The notes under the pieces were generated by a model. That model saw nothing but the letters and a program-made list of their open reading frames with translations. It made no database searches and was not told where the DNA came from. A stretch of 64,000 nt of DNA from Pseudomonas eucalypticola (lineage in GTDB: Bacteria > Pseudomonadota > Gammaproteobacteria > Pseudomonadales > Pseudomonadaceae). Each line of letters starts with the position of its first letter. Position 1 is the first letter of the stretch. The position numbers and the translations under genes were made by a program. The stretch is taken from assembly GCF_013374995.1 (NCBI RefSeq), contig NZ_CP056030.1, forward strand, positions 1,892,501-1,956,500. The letters are read 5' to 3'. Shown here one piece after another: positions 1-9,054 of the stretch.

Positions 1-1
1 C

Positions 2-67
2 GTGGCCGACCGTGCGTTCAAGGCCATGCACAACTTGCTGGAAGAAGTGTTTAAGCCAGCCGTCTGA
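2..67 (+). CDS. C-terminal end of an unidentified protein (partial)
   Basis: Only the last 21 codons are present, ending in TGA. The visible tail reads as an amphipathic helix (AFKAMHNLLEEVFKP). Because the window begins inside this gene, its family cannot be assigned. It is read as coding because it is open to the window edge and is followed directly by a REP-type inverted repeat, which pseudomonads usually carry just after genes. Nothing here supports a functional name. Confidence 0.45.
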   Translation: MADRAFKAMHNLLEEVFKPAV

Positions 68-85
68 TCGGTGCGCCACGCTTCG

Positions 86-170
86 CTGTAGCGGGCCTGG
101 GCGCGTCGCCGGTGCATGGGGTTTTCCTGATGCTGCGCGGCGTTCGTGACGCGGCCAGGTCCGCTGCTAC
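86..170. repeat. REP/REPIN-type inverted repeat (family B)
   Basis: Two imperfect inverted arms (about 86-108 and 148-170) would fold into a long hairpin. The right arm, read on the minus strand, is GTAGCAGCGGACCTGGCCGC and continues to GCCGCGCA. The same core recurs at 46704-46740, which shows it is a dispersed element and not a gene-specific terminator. It lies between the partial first gene and the end of the pirin gene. Confidence 0.6.
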
Positions 171-195
171 GGGGTGGCAGCGGTCGCTAGCGGCA

Positions 196-1056
196 TCATC
201 CGGGCAATTCGATGCGCTCGGTTTCGCCGGGCACCGTGGGCCAGTCCCGTGCCGCCCACCGGCTACGCGCCTGCTCGATCAGCTTCGCGTGGCTGGCCAC
301 GAAATTCCAGTTCATCCGGCGTGGCCCGTCCAGTGGCGCACCGCCAAGCAGCACCAGGTGGCAATCGGTCTGTGCCAGCAGCGTGGGTGTTTCGCCCGCG
401 TTCAGTACCAGCAGCGTCAGCGGCTGCACCGCTTCGTCCTCCAGTTCACCCTCGCCCTCCAGTACATACAGCGCCCGTTCCTGATGCTCGTCCGGAATCG
501 ATAGCGTGCTGCCTGCCGCCATGTGCACCTCGGCATACAGGGTGGGGGAGAGCACCGGCACCGGTGACGCCAGGCAAAAGCCCGCTCCTGCAATCAAGCG
601 AATCCGAACCCCCAGGGCTTCGCTGACAGGCAATTGGTCCTCTGGGTGGTAGCTGTAGTGGCTCTCGCCCTGTTCGTGGCGCTGGGGCGATGCCAGCCAC
701 ACTTGCAGGCCATGCAGGCGCGAGCCGCTGGCGCGCAGGTCGTCGGGTGTGCGTTCCACATGGGCAATGGCCTTGCCGGCGGTCATCCAGCTCACGTCGC
801 CCGGCCCCACGTGCTGGTCCGAACCCAGGCTGTCCTTGTGCAGCAGTGCGCCTTCGAACAGGTAGGTCAGGGTCGACAGGCCGATATGCGGGTGCTGGCG
901 GATGTTCACGCCGTCACCGGGTGCGTAGGAGGTGGCCAGCATGTGGTCGAAAAACACGAAGGGCCCCACCGCACGGCATTGGCGTGACGGCAGCGGGCGC
1001 AGGATCGGCTGGCCTTCGACGTGTTCGGCGGGTGGCTTGATCACCAGGTGTGGCAT
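196..1056 (-). CDS. Pirin family protein (cupin)
   Basis: A 286-residue protein of pirin type, the usual length for bacterial pirins. The N-terminal cupin carries the conserved segment FVFFDHML followed by HPHIGLSTLTYLFEG, which holds metal-ligand histidines, and then the HVERTP stretch. A second, more divergent cupin follows. Bacterial pirins bind iron or another metal; some act as quercetinases and others as redox-sensing partners of enzymes, so the exact role is open. It starts 13 bp after the OsmC-family gene on the same strand, so the two are probably co-transcribed, which would fit a shared role in oxidative stress. This last point is inference. Confidence 0.85.
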   Translation of the reverse strand: MPHLVIKPPAEHVEGQPILRPLPSRQCRAVGPFVFFDHMLATSYAPGDGVNIRQHPHIGLSTLTYLFEGALLHKDSLGSDQHVGPGDVSWMTAGKAIAHVERTPDDLRASGSRLHGLQVWLASPQRHEQGESHYSYHPEDQLPVSEALGVRIRLIAGAGFCLASPVPVLSPTLYAEVHMAAGSTLSIPDEHQERALYVLEGEGELEDEAVQPLTLLVLNAGETPTLLAQTDCHLVLLGGAPLDGPRRMNWNFVASHAKLIEQARSRWAARDWPTVPGETERIELPG

Positions 1057-1069
1057 GGCGAGGCTCCTG

Positions 1070-1486
1070 TCACTGGCTGAACGCGCCTTCGGCCAGGGTG
1101 GTGGTGATGGTGACTTCGGTGGTGGTCATCAGTTTGTGCACGGGGCAGCGGTCGGCCACGCGGTGCAGTTCGGCGCGCTGTTCGGCGGTGAGCACGCCCT
1201 TGAGGGTCAGGGTCACGTTGATGGCGTATTTGCCTTTCTGTTCCTGGCTGTCATCACGCTGCAAGTCGACTGAGACGCCTGTCAGGGGAATGCCTTTCTT
1301 GCGGGCGTAGTACTTGAGCGTCAGGGCCTTGCAGGCGCCCAGGGCTGCGTCGAAGTAGTCGTGGGGGGAGGGTGCGGAGTCGTCGCCGCCCAAGGCCTGG
1401 GGCAGGTCGGTGAACAACTGATGGTCGTCGATTTGCAGGCTATGGCGGTAGCTGTCGGCGGATTCGGTGTTGAGGGTGATGGTCAT
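1070..1486 (-). CDS. OsmC family peroxiredoxin-like protein
   Basis: A 138-residue OsmC/Ohr-fold protein, probably a cytoplasmic thiol-dependent hydroperoxide reductase. Typical family features are the central helix with its cysteine (FDAALGACKALTLKYYARKKG) and the second cysteine near VADRCPVHK. I chose the ATG at 1486 because it has an AAGGA-like ribosome site a few bases upstream and begins MTITLNTES; a longer in-frame start adds 12 residues without family similarity. It is the first gene of a likely two-gene unit with the pirin gene. Substrate unknown. Confidence 0.85.
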   Translation of the reverse strand: MTITLNTESADSYRHSLQIDDHQLFTDLPQALGGDDSAPSPHDYFDAALGACKALTLKYYARKKGIPLTGVSVDLQRDDSQEQKGKYAINVTLTLKGVLTAEQRAELHRVADRCPVHKLMTTTEVTITTTLAEGAFSQ

Positions 1487-1570
1487 CGGGCTGTCCTTGG
1501 GCGTGATGGGAACAGGCAGCATAACCTTTTTGGGATTTGTGTTGCCTGCGAAGCAGGCGCCGCAAAACCA

Positions 1571-1595
1571 AAAAAAACGGCACCCGAAGGTGCCG
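1571..1595 (-). terminator. Rho-independent terminator of fabB
   Basis: Stem CGGCACC/GGTGCCG with a CGAA loop at 1578-1595; on the minus strand it is followed by a run of seven T residues. It sits just downstream of the fabB stop. Confidence 0.8.
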
Positions 1596-1620
1596 TTCCT
1601 TGCAGCAAGGGGGTGAGCCC

Positions 1621-2841
1621 TTACTTGCCCTGCCAGCGCTTGAGTACCAGCGTGGCGTTGGTGCCGCCGAAACCGAAGCTGTTGCTCATCACGGTGTCGA
1701 TCTTGGCGTTTTCCTGCGTCTGGCGCAGGATCGGCATGTCGGCGACGGCTGGGTCCAGCTCGTCGATGTTGGCGGAGCCGGCAATGAAGTTGCCTTCCAT
1801 CATCAGCATGCAGTAGATCGCTTCGTGAACGCCAGCAGCGCCCAGGGAGTGACCGGACAGGCTCTTGGTGGAGCTGATGGCCGGAGCCTTGTCGCCGAAC
1901 ACTTCGCGAACACCTTTCATTTCCGCGACGTCGCCGACCGGGGTCGAGGTGCCGTGGGTATTCAGGTAGTCGATCGGGGTGTCGACGGTGGACAGCGCCT
2001 GCTGCATGCAGCGGATAGCGCCTTCGCCGCTCGGGGCAACCATGTCGTAACCGTCGGAAGTGGCGCCGTAACCGACGATTTCCGCGTAGATCTTGGCGCC
2101 ACGGGCCAGGGCGTGTTCCAGCTCCTCGACCACTACCATGCCGCCACCGCCGGCGATGACGAAGCCATCACGGTCGTTGTCGTAGGCGCGGGAGGCTTTT
2201 TCCGGGCTGTCGTTGCGCTTGCTGGACAGTGCGCCCATGGCGTCGAACAGGAACGACTGGCTCCAGTGCTCTTCTTCACCGCCGCCGGCGAAGACGATGT
2301 CCTGCTTGCCCATCTGGATCTGCTCCATGGCGGTACCGATGCAGTGAGCACTGGTGGCGCAGGCAGAAGCGATGGAGTAGTTCAGGCCCTTGATCTTGAA
2401 GGGGGTGGCCAGGCACGCCGACACGGTGCTGCTCATGGTGCGGGTGACGCGGTAGGGGCCGACGCGCTTGACGCCTTTTTCGCGCAGGATGTCCAGCGCT
2501 TCCATCTGGTTCAGGGTCGACGCACCGCCGGAGCCGGCGATCAGGCCGGTACGCGGGTTGGAGACCTGCTCTTCGGTCAGGCCCGAATCCTTGATGGCGT
2601 CGGCCATGGCCAGGTAGGCATAGGCAGCGGCGTGGCCGACGAAACGGTACACCTTGCGGTCGATCAGTTCTTCGAGGTTGAGGTCGATGGAGCCGGAAAC
2701 CTGGCTGCGCAGACCCATTTCGGCATATTCCGGGTTGAAGCGGATGCCAGGGCGGTTTGCACGCAGGTTTGCGGAGACGGTGTCTTTGTCATTGCCCAAG
2801 CAGGAAACAATGCCCAGACCAGTGATAACGACGCGGCGCAT
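1621..2841 (-). CDS. fabB: 3-oxoacyl-ACP synthase I (FabB)
   Basis: A 406-residue beta-ketoacyl-ACP synthase I. It condenses malonyl-ACP with acyl-ACP and is the elongating enzyme that takes the cis-3-decenoyl product of FabA into unsaturated fatty acids. The Cys-His-His triad is visible: Cys161 in SACATSAHC, His296 in NTHGTSTP and His331 in SGHSLGAAG. Length and N-terminus ([10 protein letters not shown]) match FabB closely. The gene lies 11 bp downstream of fabA in the conserved fabAB operon and ends in a strong terminator. Confidence 0.97.
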   Translation of the reverse strand: MRRVVITGLGIVSCLGNDKDTVSANLRANRPGIRFNPEYAEMGLRSQVSGSIDLNLEELIDRKVYRFVGHAAAYAYLAMADAIKDSGLTEEQVSNPRTGLIAGSGGASTLNQMEALDILREKGVKRVGPYRVTRTMSSTVSACLATPFKIKGLNYSIASACATSAHCIGTAMEQIQMGKQDIVFAGGGEEEHWSQSFLFDAMGALSSKRNDSPEKASRAYDNDRDGFVIAGGGGMVVVEELEHALARGAKIYAEIVGYGATSDGYDMVAPSGEGAIRCMQQALSTVDTPIDYLNTHGTSTPVGDVAEMKGVREVFGDKAPAISSTKSLSGHSLGAAGVHEAIYCMLMMEGNFIAGSANIDELDPAVADMPILRQTQENAKIDTVMSNSFGFGGTNATLVLKRWQGK

Positions 2842-2852
2842 GCGGATAACCC

Positions 2853-3368
2853 TTAGAAATTTTCGGTGGATGTGAACACGCCGACCCGAAGGCCTTCGGC
2901 GGTGTAGATCTCTTTGCCGTCAACGCTGACAGAACCATCGGCGATGGCCAGGTTCAGCTTGCCGCGCAGGACGCGTTTGATATGGATGTTATAGGTGACT
3001 TTCTTGGCGGTAGGCAGGACCTGGCCGAAGAACTTCACTTCGCCCGAACCCAGCGCGCGGCCACGGCCCGGCAGGCCTTGCCAGCCCAGGAAGAAACCGA
3101 CCAGTTGCCACATGGCGTCGAGGCCCAGGCAGCCTGGCATCACCGGGTCACCTTCGAAGTGGCAGGCGAAGAACCACAGGTCCGGGTTGATATCCAGCTC
3201 GGCGACCAATTCACCTTTGCCGTACTTGCCACCTTCGTCGCTGATGTGGACGATGCGATCGACCATCAGCATGTTACCGGCGGGCAGTTGCGCGTTACCG
3301 GGGCCGAACATTTCGCCGCGGCTGCAGCTCAGTAGTTCGTCCCGAGTAAAGGCGTGTTGTTTGGTCAT
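2853..3368 (-). CDS. fabA: 3-hydroxydecanoyl-ACP dehydratase/isomerase (FabA)
   Basis: A 171-residue hotdog-fold enzyme. It dehydrates 3-hydroxydecanoyl-ACP and isomerises trans-2- to cis-3-decenoyl-ACP, the branch point of anaerobic unsaturated fatty acid synthesis. The catalytic pair is His70 ([14 protein letters not shown]) and Asp84 (LGLDAMWQ), exactly where the family has them. It is the first gene of the fabAB operon. A 16-bp imperfect palindrome at 3503-3518 in its upstream region is a candidate repressor site. Confidence 0.97.
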   Translation of the reverse strand: MTKQHAFTRDELLSCSRGEMFGPGNAQLPAGNMLMVDRIVHISDEGGKYGKGELVAELDINPDLWFFACHFEGDPVMPGCLGLDAMWQLVGFFLGWQGLPGRGRALGSGEVKFFGQVLPTAKKVTYNIHIKRVLRGKLNLAIADGSVSVDGKEIYTAEGLRVGVFTSTENF

Positions 3369-3502
3369 GCGAGCTCCTCAATAGTCCCGTGTGGCAGTGG
3401 GGCAAATTCTCCCAGCCGTGCCAAAGCGATTGCGCCTTTGGCAAGGCAGCCTACACATAGACTATTGCGTTGTAGTGAAAGTCACAGCGCCAGGGACAAA
3501 GA

Positions 3503-3518
3503 AGTACACCTGTGCACT
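3503..3518. promoter_or_regulatory. Candidate DesT/FabR-type operator upstream of fabA
   Basis: AGTACACCTGTGCACT is an imperfect palindrome (AGT-R-CAC / GTG-Y-ACT) about 135 bp upstream of the fabA start. TetR-family repressors of unsaturated fatty acid synthesis (FabR in enterics, DesT in P. aeruginosa) bind palindromes of this general type ahead of fabA or fabB. I assign it by similarity of form and position only; no promoter elements are clear enough to place it relative to a transcription start. Confidence 0.4.
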
Positions 3519-3616
3519 GAAATTTTTTATCCAGGCTGTTCATTTTGCCTGACATAACGTCTAAGACTGCCGCACTTTAACATTTATCGCCAGCCCCGGC
3601 TGCCTCTGGGGCGTAT

Positions 3617-5503
3617 TTAGGCTACCAGCCAGCGCTGCAGGATCTGCTTGAGATCGGTACGTTTGAACGGTTTGGCCAGGTAATCGTTCATGCCGGCGCT
3701 CAGGCAGGCTTCGCGGTCGCCCAGCAGGGCGTTGGCGGTCAGGGCGATGATGGGTAGTTGCGCATGTTCAGGCAGCTGGCGAATGCGCCGGGTGGCCTCG
3801 TAGCCGTCGACGATCGGCAGGCGGCAGTCCATCAGCACCGCGTCAAAGGGCTGTTGGCCGACTTCATGGATGGCCTGGGCGCCGTCACCGACCACGCATA
3901 CCACGCAGCCCAGGCTGCGCAGCATGGCCTCGATCACTGTCTGGTTGACCGGGTTGTCCTCCACCAGCAGCACCCGCTTGCCCACCCCGTGGGCTTCCTC
4001 GCCCAGGCGTGGCTCGCGCAGCGGCGCCACGCTGCGCTGGCTAAAGGCCAGGGGAATTTCCAGCGTGAACAGGGAGCCGTTGCCTTCACGGCTTTCGGCC
4101 TGCAGCGTGCCGCCCATGCGTTCGGCCAGGGTGCGCGCGATCGGCAAGCCCAAGCCAGTACCGCCGTAGCGGCGGCTGATGCTGCTGTCGGCCTGCTGGA
4201 AGGCCACGAACATGCTTTCCAGGCGCTCGGCGCTGATGCCGATGCCGGTATCGCGCACAGTGCAGGTCAACCAGATCAACTGGTGGTCCAGCACCTGCCA
4301 GTGGGCATCGATCTGCACGCTCCCCACCTCGGTGAACTTGATGGCGTTGCCAATCAGGTTCACCAGTATCTGGCGGATGCGCGTGGGGTCACCCTCGACC
4401 TGCAGATGGTCGATGCCGGGGGGCAGATTGAGGTTCAGGCTCAGGTTGCGGGCGCTGGCGTTGTGCTGGAAGGCCTGGGCGCAGCTGGCCACCAGCTCGC
4501 CAAGATTGAACGGAATATGCTCCAGCTCCAGGGCCGCGCGCTCGATGCGCGAGAAGTCGAGGATGTCGTTGATGACCTTGAGCAAGTGCTCCGTGGACTG
4601 AGTGGCCAAGGCCGCGTACTCGTGCTGCTCCTCGGTCATGACCGTGGTTTCCAGCAGTTGCAGCATGCCCAGCACGCCATTCATGGGGGTGCGCAGTTCG
4701 TGGCTCATCATGGCCAGGAAGTCTGACTTGGCGCTGTTGGCGCGCTCGGCCTGCTCACGGGTGCTGACCAGTTGCTCGATGGTCTGGCGCTGCTCGCGGC
4801 CGGCCTTCTCCAGGCCCGTGGCAAGATTATTGATGTGCTGGGCCAGGCTGCCCAGCTCGGCGTCGTCGACGATCGGCAGGGGTGCCTTGAAATCGCCTTC
4901 CTGGATCGCCTTCACGGCCAGGCCCATCTGGCTGATGGGGCGTGCCAGGCTCAAGGCCAGGCGGCGTGCGAGCAGGAAGCTGAACAGCAGGGCGAACAAG
5001 GCCAGCACGGCGGCTTTGAGCAGAATTTCCTGCTGGCGCTGGTTGAAGGCGTCGTTGGACATGCCGACGATGACCCGCCCCACGCAGTCGGGCTGGCCCA
5101 CGCGCAGGTAATTGTCATGGCCCTGGTCGGCGCGCTGCAGGCGGATGCTGGCCTGGAACACCTGGACCTTGGCGCTGTGGTCCTGATTGGCGTCGGGCTG
5201 CTCCACGTACAGCAGCACGCGTTCGCTGCTGTCCTGTACTTCCAGGAAGCGCACATGGGGAATTTCCAGGGTGGCGCGCAACAGGCTGTCGAGCACCGTG
5301 GTGTTGTTGCTGATCACACCGAATTCGGCCGCCGGCGCCAGCTGGTTGGCGATCAACTGGCCGGTGCGGGTCATTTCTTCATGCAGGTCATGCAGGCGCA
5401 CGAAGGTGAAGAAGCCCGTCAGCAGCAGTGTCAACAGCAAGGCGGGGCCCAGGCAGATGACCTGGGTGCGGCTATGGATGTCCCAGCCGGGGCGCCATTT
5501 CAT
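3617..5503 (-). CDS. Hybrid sensor histidine kinase/response regulator
   Basis: A 628-residue membrane kinase. In order: a first transmembrane helix (about 16-36), a periplasmic sensor of about 120 residues, a second transmembrane helix (about 160-180), HAMP (about 180-235), HisKA with His268 in MMSHELRTPMNG, an HATPase with N-box NLIGNAIKF and G-boxes DTGIGI and GGTGLGL, and a C-terminal receiver with Asp559 in VLMDCRLP and Lys611 in AKPF. There is no Hpt domain, so phosphate would have to pass to a separate Hpt protein or the receiver would act internally. The sensor layout recalls GacS/BarA-type kinases, but that family is longer and ends in Hpt. It is a single gene; fabA upstream on the same strand is separated by its own regulatory region. 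Signal unknown. Confidence 0.9.
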   Translation of the reverse strand: MKWRPGWDIHSRTQVICLGPALLLTLLLTGFFTFVRLHDLHEEMTRTGQLIANQLAPAAEFGVISNNTTVLDSLLRATLEIPHVRFLEVQDSSERVLLYVEQPDANQDHSAKVQVFQASIRLQRADQGHDNYLRVGQPDCVGRVIVGMSNDAFNQRQQEILLKAAVLALFALLFSFLLARRLALSLARPISQMGLAVKAIQEGDFKAPLPIVDDAELGSLAQHINNLATGLEKAGREQRQTIEQLVSTREQAERANSAKSDFLAMMSHELRTPMNGVLGMLQLLETTVMTEEQHEYAALATQSTEHLLKVINDILDFSRIERAALELEHIPFNLGELVASCAQAFQHNASARNLSLNLNLPPGIDHLQVEGDPTRIRQILVNLIGNAIKFTEVGSVQIDAHWQVLDHQLIWLTCTVRDTGIGISAERLESMFVAFQQADSSISRRYGGTGLGLPIARTLAERMGGTLQAESREGNGSLFTLEIPLAFSQRSVAPLREPRLGEEAHGVGKRVLLVEDNPVNQTVIEAMLRSLGCVVCVVGDGAQAIHEVGQQPFDAVLMDCRLPIVDGYEATRRIRQLPEHAQLPIIALTANALLGDREACLSAGMNDYLAKPFKRTDLKQILQRWLVA

Positions 5504-5657
5504 GAGCGGCTATTTCGCACGGTGCGACCTTGGAAGGTGGGCAAAAGCCGGACATTCTAACCGCATGTGTCAACATTTCCAGTGATGTCTACACACGCGG
5601 CTACGCTTTGCCTGCACCGGCTTTGCCTGTGGGACTGGCCGCGGCGGCCACGCTCCG

Positions 5658-5663
5658 TATAAT
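5658..5663 (+). promoter_or_regulatory. Probable -10 element of the gpsA operon
   Basis: A perfect TATAAT lies 40 bp upstream of the gpsA start. No good -35 hexamer stands at the standard spacing. The upstream DNA holds two copies of CTTTGCCTG 17 bp apart. Confidence 0.4.
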
Positions 5664-5702
5664 GCAGGCATCGCCCACTTTTTTGGTTTTGATGGATTGG
5701 AT

Positions 5703-6728
5703 ATGACTGAACAGCAGCCTGTCGCAGTGCTGGGGGGCGGGAGTTTCGGCACCGCCGTGGCGAACTTGCTGGCCGAAAATGGCCATGCCGTGCGCCAATG
5801 GATGCGCGACCCGCAGCAGGCCGAGGCGATCCGCACCCAGCGCGAGAATCCGCGCTACCTCAAGGGCATCAAGATCCACCCCGGTGTCGAGCCGGTCACC
5901 GACCTGCTGGCGACCTTGCAAGGCAGCCAGCTGATCTTCGTCGCGCTGCCTTCCAGCGCCTTGCGCAGCGTGCTGGCGCCTCATGCGCAGTTGTTGGCCG
6001 GGCGCATGCTGGTCAGCCTGACCAAGGGCATCGAAGCCCAGACGTTCAAGCTGATGAGCGAGATCCTCACCGACATCGCGCCCGCCGCGCGCATCGGCGT
6101 GCTGTCGGGCCCGAACCTGGCCCGTGAAGTGGCCGAGCACGCGCTGACCGCCACGGTAGTGGCCAGCGAGGACGACGCACTGTGTACCGAGGTGCAGGCC
6201 GCGCTGCACGGGCCGACGTTTCGCGTGTACGCCAGCAGTGACCGCTTCGGCGTCGAGCTGGGCGGGGCACTGAAGAACGTCTACGCCATCATCGCCGGCA
6301 TGGCCGTGGCGCTGGGCATGGGAGAGAACACCAAGAGCATGCTGATCACCCGCGCGCTGGCCGAGATGACCCGCTTCGCGGTCAGCCAGGGCGCCAACCC
6401 CATGACCTTCCTGGGCCTGGCCGGGGTGGGTGACCTGATCGTCACCTGCTCCTCGCCCAAAAGCCGCAATTACCAGGTCGGCCATGCGCTGGGGCAGGGG
6501 TTGAGCCTTGAAGAAGCCGTGACGCGCCTGGGCGAAGTCGCCGAGGGCGTCAATACCCTCAAGGTGCTCAAGGCGAAGGCCCAGGAGCTGAACGTCTACA
6601 TGCCGCTGGTAGCCGGGTTGCACGCGATCCTGTTCGAAGGGCGTACCCTGGCCCAGGTGATCGAGCTGCTGATGCGCGCTGAACCCAAGACCGACGTCGA
6701 TTTCATTTCCATCAGTGGTTTCAACTGA
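5703..6728 (+). CDS. gpsA: Glycerol-3-phosphate dehydrogenase [NAD(P)+]
   Basis: A 341-residue cytoplasmic enzyme that reduces dihydroxyacetone phosphate to sn-glycerol 3-phosphate for phospholipid synthesis. The N-terminus carries the dinucleotide-binding loop [12 protein letters not shown]; the substrate-domain signature [10 protein letters not shown] with its catalytic lysine and the segment [14 protein letters not shown] are intact. I chose the ATG at 5703 ([13 protein letters not shown]), the usual start in pseudomonads; an ATG two codons earlier is possible. It heads a tight group with the DUF4389 gene (18 bp downstream) and sixA. Confidence 0.96.
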   Translation: MTEQQPVAVLGGGSFGTAVANLLAENGHAVRQWMRDPQQAEAIRTQRENPRYLKGIKIHPGVEPVTDLLATLQGSQLIFVALPSSALRSVLAPHAQLLAGRMLVSLTKGIEAQTFKLMSEILTDIAPAARIGVLSGPNLAREVAEHALTATVVASEDDALCTEVQAALHGPTFRVYASSDRFGVELGGALKNVYAIIAGMAVALGMGENTKSMLITRALAEMTRFAVSQGANPMTFLGLAGVGDLIVTCSSPKSRNYQVGHALGQGLSLEEAVTRLGEVAEGVNTLKVLKAKAQELNVYMPLVAGLHAILFEGRTLAQVIELLMRAEPKTDVDFISISGFN

Positions 6729-6746
6729 TACGCAGGAGCAACGGAC

Positions 6747-7094
6747 ATGAGTGATTCGCCTCTCAAACCCAGCCAGGAATCGATCCTGCTGCGGGTGCTG
6801 TGGATGGTGCTGTACGTACTGGTGTGGCAAGCGGCGCAGTTGCTGCTGGGCGCCGTGGTGCTGATCCAGTTGATCTACCGCCTGGTGTACGGGGCACCGA
6901 ACCTGAGCCTGATGAACTTCGGCGACAGCCTGAGCCAGTTCATGGCCCAGATCGGCCGCTTCGGTAGCTTCCACACCGAGCAGAAACCCTGGCCCTTCGC
7001 CGATTGGCCCGCGGCCCGCGCCCCCGAAGGCGAGGCGCCCCACAGCGTGCCGCCGGCGGCGCACCCGGCGCGCGACGAGGAGCCCAAACTGTGA
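6747..7094 (+). CDS. DUF4389 domain-containing membrane protein
   Basis: A 115-residue protein of the DUF4389 family, whose function is unknown. Residues about 12-45 form a long hydrophobic stretch (LWMVLYVLVWQAAQLLLGAVV) consistent with one or two membrane passes. The C-terminal third is proline/alanine-rich and probably disordered in the cytoplasm. It overlaps sixA by 4 bp (GTGA), so the two genes are translationally coupled, and the gpsA-DUF4389-sixA order is common in pseudomonads. Confidence 0.8.
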   Translation: MSDSPLKPSQESILLRVLWMVLYVLVWQAAQLLLGAVVLIQLIYRLVYGAPNLSLMNFGDSLSQFMAQIGRFGSFHTEQKPWPFADWPAARAPEGEAPHSVPPAAHPARDEEPKL

Positions 7095-7546
7095 AGCTAT
7101 GGATCCTGCGCCATGGCGAGGCCCAGGGCCACGCCGCCCAGGACAGCCTGCGCGAACTCACCGACCACGGCCGCGAACAGGTGTTGCGCAGTGCCGCGCA
7201 CCTGCTGGGTGAGCCGCTCACCGTCCTCTTTGCCAGCCCCTATGTCCGCGCTCAGCAAACCGCCGGTATCGTTCATGAGGCGTTGGCGCTGGAACGCCCC
7301 ATCGTCACGGTGCCGTGGTTGACGCCCGAGACCGACCCTGGCGAAGTGATCAGCCAGTTGGATGCGCTGGCCGAGGACAATGTGCTGTTGGTGAGCCATC
7401 AGCCGTTGGTGGGTGCGTTGGTTGGCCTGCTGGAGAACGGGCACCTGAAAACCCCGCGCGCCATGGACACCGCCAGCCTGGCGGTCCTGGAAGGCGAGTG
7501 GCCGCTGGCCGGGCTGCTGACCGTCAAAGCCGTGCATCACGCTTGA
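7091..7546 (+). CDS. sixA: Phosphohistidine phosphatase SixA
   Basis: A 151-residue histidine-phosphatase-fold protein. The catalytic RHG motif is at the N-terminus (MKLWILRHGEAQ), and the second conserved histidine lies in LLVSHQPLVG. SixA removes phosphate from histidine residues of phosphotransfer proteins; in E. coli it acts on ArcB and on NPr of the nitrogen PTS. The start is the GTG that overlaps the stop of the upstream DUF4389 gene, because the RHG motif must be N-terminal; a longer reading would add alanine-rich sequence from another frame. Confidence 0.93.
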   Translation: MKLWILRHGEAQGHAAQDSLRELTDHGREQVLRSAAHLLGEPLTVLFASPYVRAQQTAGIVHEALALERPIVTVPWLTPETDPGEVISQLDALAEDNVLLVSHQPLVGALVGLLENGHLKTPRAMDTASLAVLEGEWPLAGLLTVKAVHHA

Positions 7547-7722
7547 GCGCCAGGCGCAGAGCGGCAACGGCGGCGTAACGGCCAAATGCCAGCCTGGAAC
7601 CGCCCCCTCGCTTGTCACCCTGGTGGGTGGCAAAGATAGTGGCGTGGTTGATTGCGGCAGCCTTGAACCTGGCCCGGCCAGGCGCAGGGTTGCCATGAAT
7701 ATTCCGGTACAAGGACATTTCC

Positions 7723-8166
7723 ATGACCCTATGGCGCACCGAACCCAACCTCGATCAGTTCAACGAGGCGCAGAAAAACACCATCGGCGAAGTGCTCGAC
7801 ATTCGCTTCGAGGCTGTCGACGCCGAATCGCTCACGGCCAGCATGGCCGTCGACCACCGCACCCACCAGCCCTACGGCCTGCTGCATGGCGGTGCCTCGG
7901 TGGTACTGGCCGAAACCCTGGGCTCCATGGCCAGCTACCTGTGTATCGACCCCAGCACCCATTACTGCGTGGGCCTGGAGGTTAACGCCAACCACGTGCG
8001 CGGCGTGCGCAGTGGCAGGGTCACCGGCGTGGCGCGGGCAGTGCACATTGGACGCACCACCCACGTGTGGGACATTCGCCTGAGCGACGAGCGCGGCAAG
8101 CTCAACTGCATTTCGCGGCTGACCGTGGCCGTGGTCCCGCTGGGCGAGAACCCGCCAGGCCGGTAA
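7723..8166 (+). CDS. Hotdog-fold thioesterase (PaaI/MenI type)
   Basis: A 147-residue single-domain hotdog protein. The segment QPYGLLHGGASVVLAETLGS carries the family's HGG motif and the downstream glutamate that positions the catalytic water. Such enzymes hydrolyse acyl-CoA or aryl-CoA thioesters; related proteins include EntH/YbdB, MenI/YdiI and PaaI. Context (end of the gpsA-sixA region, no pathway neighbours) does not decide the substrate. An AAGGA ribosome site lies upstream of the ATG. Confidence 0.88.
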   Translation: MTLWRTEPNLDQFNEAQKNTIGEVLDIRFEAVDAESLTASMAVDHRTHQPYGLLHGGASVVLAETLGSMASYLCIDPSTHYCVGLEVNANHVRGVRSGRVTGVARAVHIGRTTHVWDIRLSDERGKLNCISRLTVAVVPLGENPPGR

Positions 8167-8190
8167 GGGCGAAGGCTGCTGCGCTGGATG

Positions 8191-9054
8191 TCAGGCATTC
8201 ATGGCACGGACAACGCTGGCATGGATGCAGTTGGCGACGATACGGCTGCGCAGGCTCCAATCGGTGTTGATGATGTAGAACTTCTGGATATAGCTGTTCT
8301 CGTCCTCGGAGTGAAACCACTGGTCGATTTTGTTACTGAAGTCGTCTGGCACAAACAGCGGCAGCGCGTATTTGGCGCACTGAATGGCACGTAGTTGTCC
8401 ATTGGGCTTCCACTCTTCGGCAACCTCGTCCATGAACGTTTTCAGCGTGGCGGTGGTATTGGTGTTGCTGCCGCTCCATCGCTGCGTCACGGCGTTGCAG
8501 AAAGAAGGATGAAAGGCAGGGCCGGCGTAGGCCAGCACCAGGTTCTTGCCGGGGTGGTTCAACCACAGATGGACGAGGTTTTTGCCCAGTACATCGGCCG
8601 GCAGGCAGCGCGGCCCCAGGCGCCCTATCAGCATTGCCTGAAATTCCTGGTGTATGGCAGAGGTAAAACCGTGCAGCTCGTGAAAGTCCAGAATGATGAT
8701 CTCTTTCTGGGTGTCGGCGGCCTTGAAGTAGTCCAGCAAAGGCTCGAGAAGGTCGGCTTCCAGGCTCACCCCCGTGCTAGTGAAATGCCTCAGTTGAAAG
8801 CGCCTCGGATCCCCGGGCCGGAACTGTTCACAACAGTGGACACGCAGGTCCAGTACGCGGATGCCGCCTCGAATCTGTTTGATCAGGGAGACATCCTGGG
8901 TCACCTCGTGGGGCAGTTGCATCTGGTCCCGGCGTTCCTTGGTGCTGCCTGAATCGTGGCTGCCCGGCAGTACCAGCTTGTTGATGGGCAGGTTGCCGAT
9001 GATGGCGTTATTTCCCATCCAGGTATGCAGACGGTCTTGATTGTTGACTCTCAT
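8191..9054 (-). CDS. Phosphatidylinositol-specific phospholipase C-like (PLC X-domain) protein
   Basis: A 287-residue protein matching the PI-PLC X domain. The first catalytic histidine is His33 in LPGSHDSGS, followed by the strand motif IRVLDLRV with its Asp and Arg, and the second histidine is probably His90 in LRHFTSTG. Enzymes of this fold cleave phosphoinositides or GPI anchors to cyclic inositol phosphates. The N-terminus MRVNNQDRLHTWM has no signal peptide, so export would need a non-Sec route, or the protein may act in the cytoplasm. No T6SS or toxin/immunity partner is adjacent. It is transcribed alone between two opposite-strand genes and looks like an accessory insertion among core genes. 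An 18-bp perfect palindrome lies just upstream. Confidence 0.85.
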   Translation of the reverse strand: MRVNNQDRLHTWMGNNAIIGNLPINKLVLPGSHDSGSTKERRDQMQLPHEVTQDVSLIKQIRGGIRVLDLRVHCCEQFRPGDPRRFQLRHFTSTGVSLEADLLEPLLDYFKAADTQKEIIILDFHELHGFTSAIHQEFQAMLIGRLGPRCLPADVLGKNLVHLWLNHPGKNLVLAYAGPAFHPSFCNAVTQRWSGSNTNTTATLKTFMDEVAEEWKPNGQLRAIQCAKYALPLFVPDDFSNKIDQWFHSEDENSYIQKFYIINTDWSLRSRIVANCIHASVVRAMNA

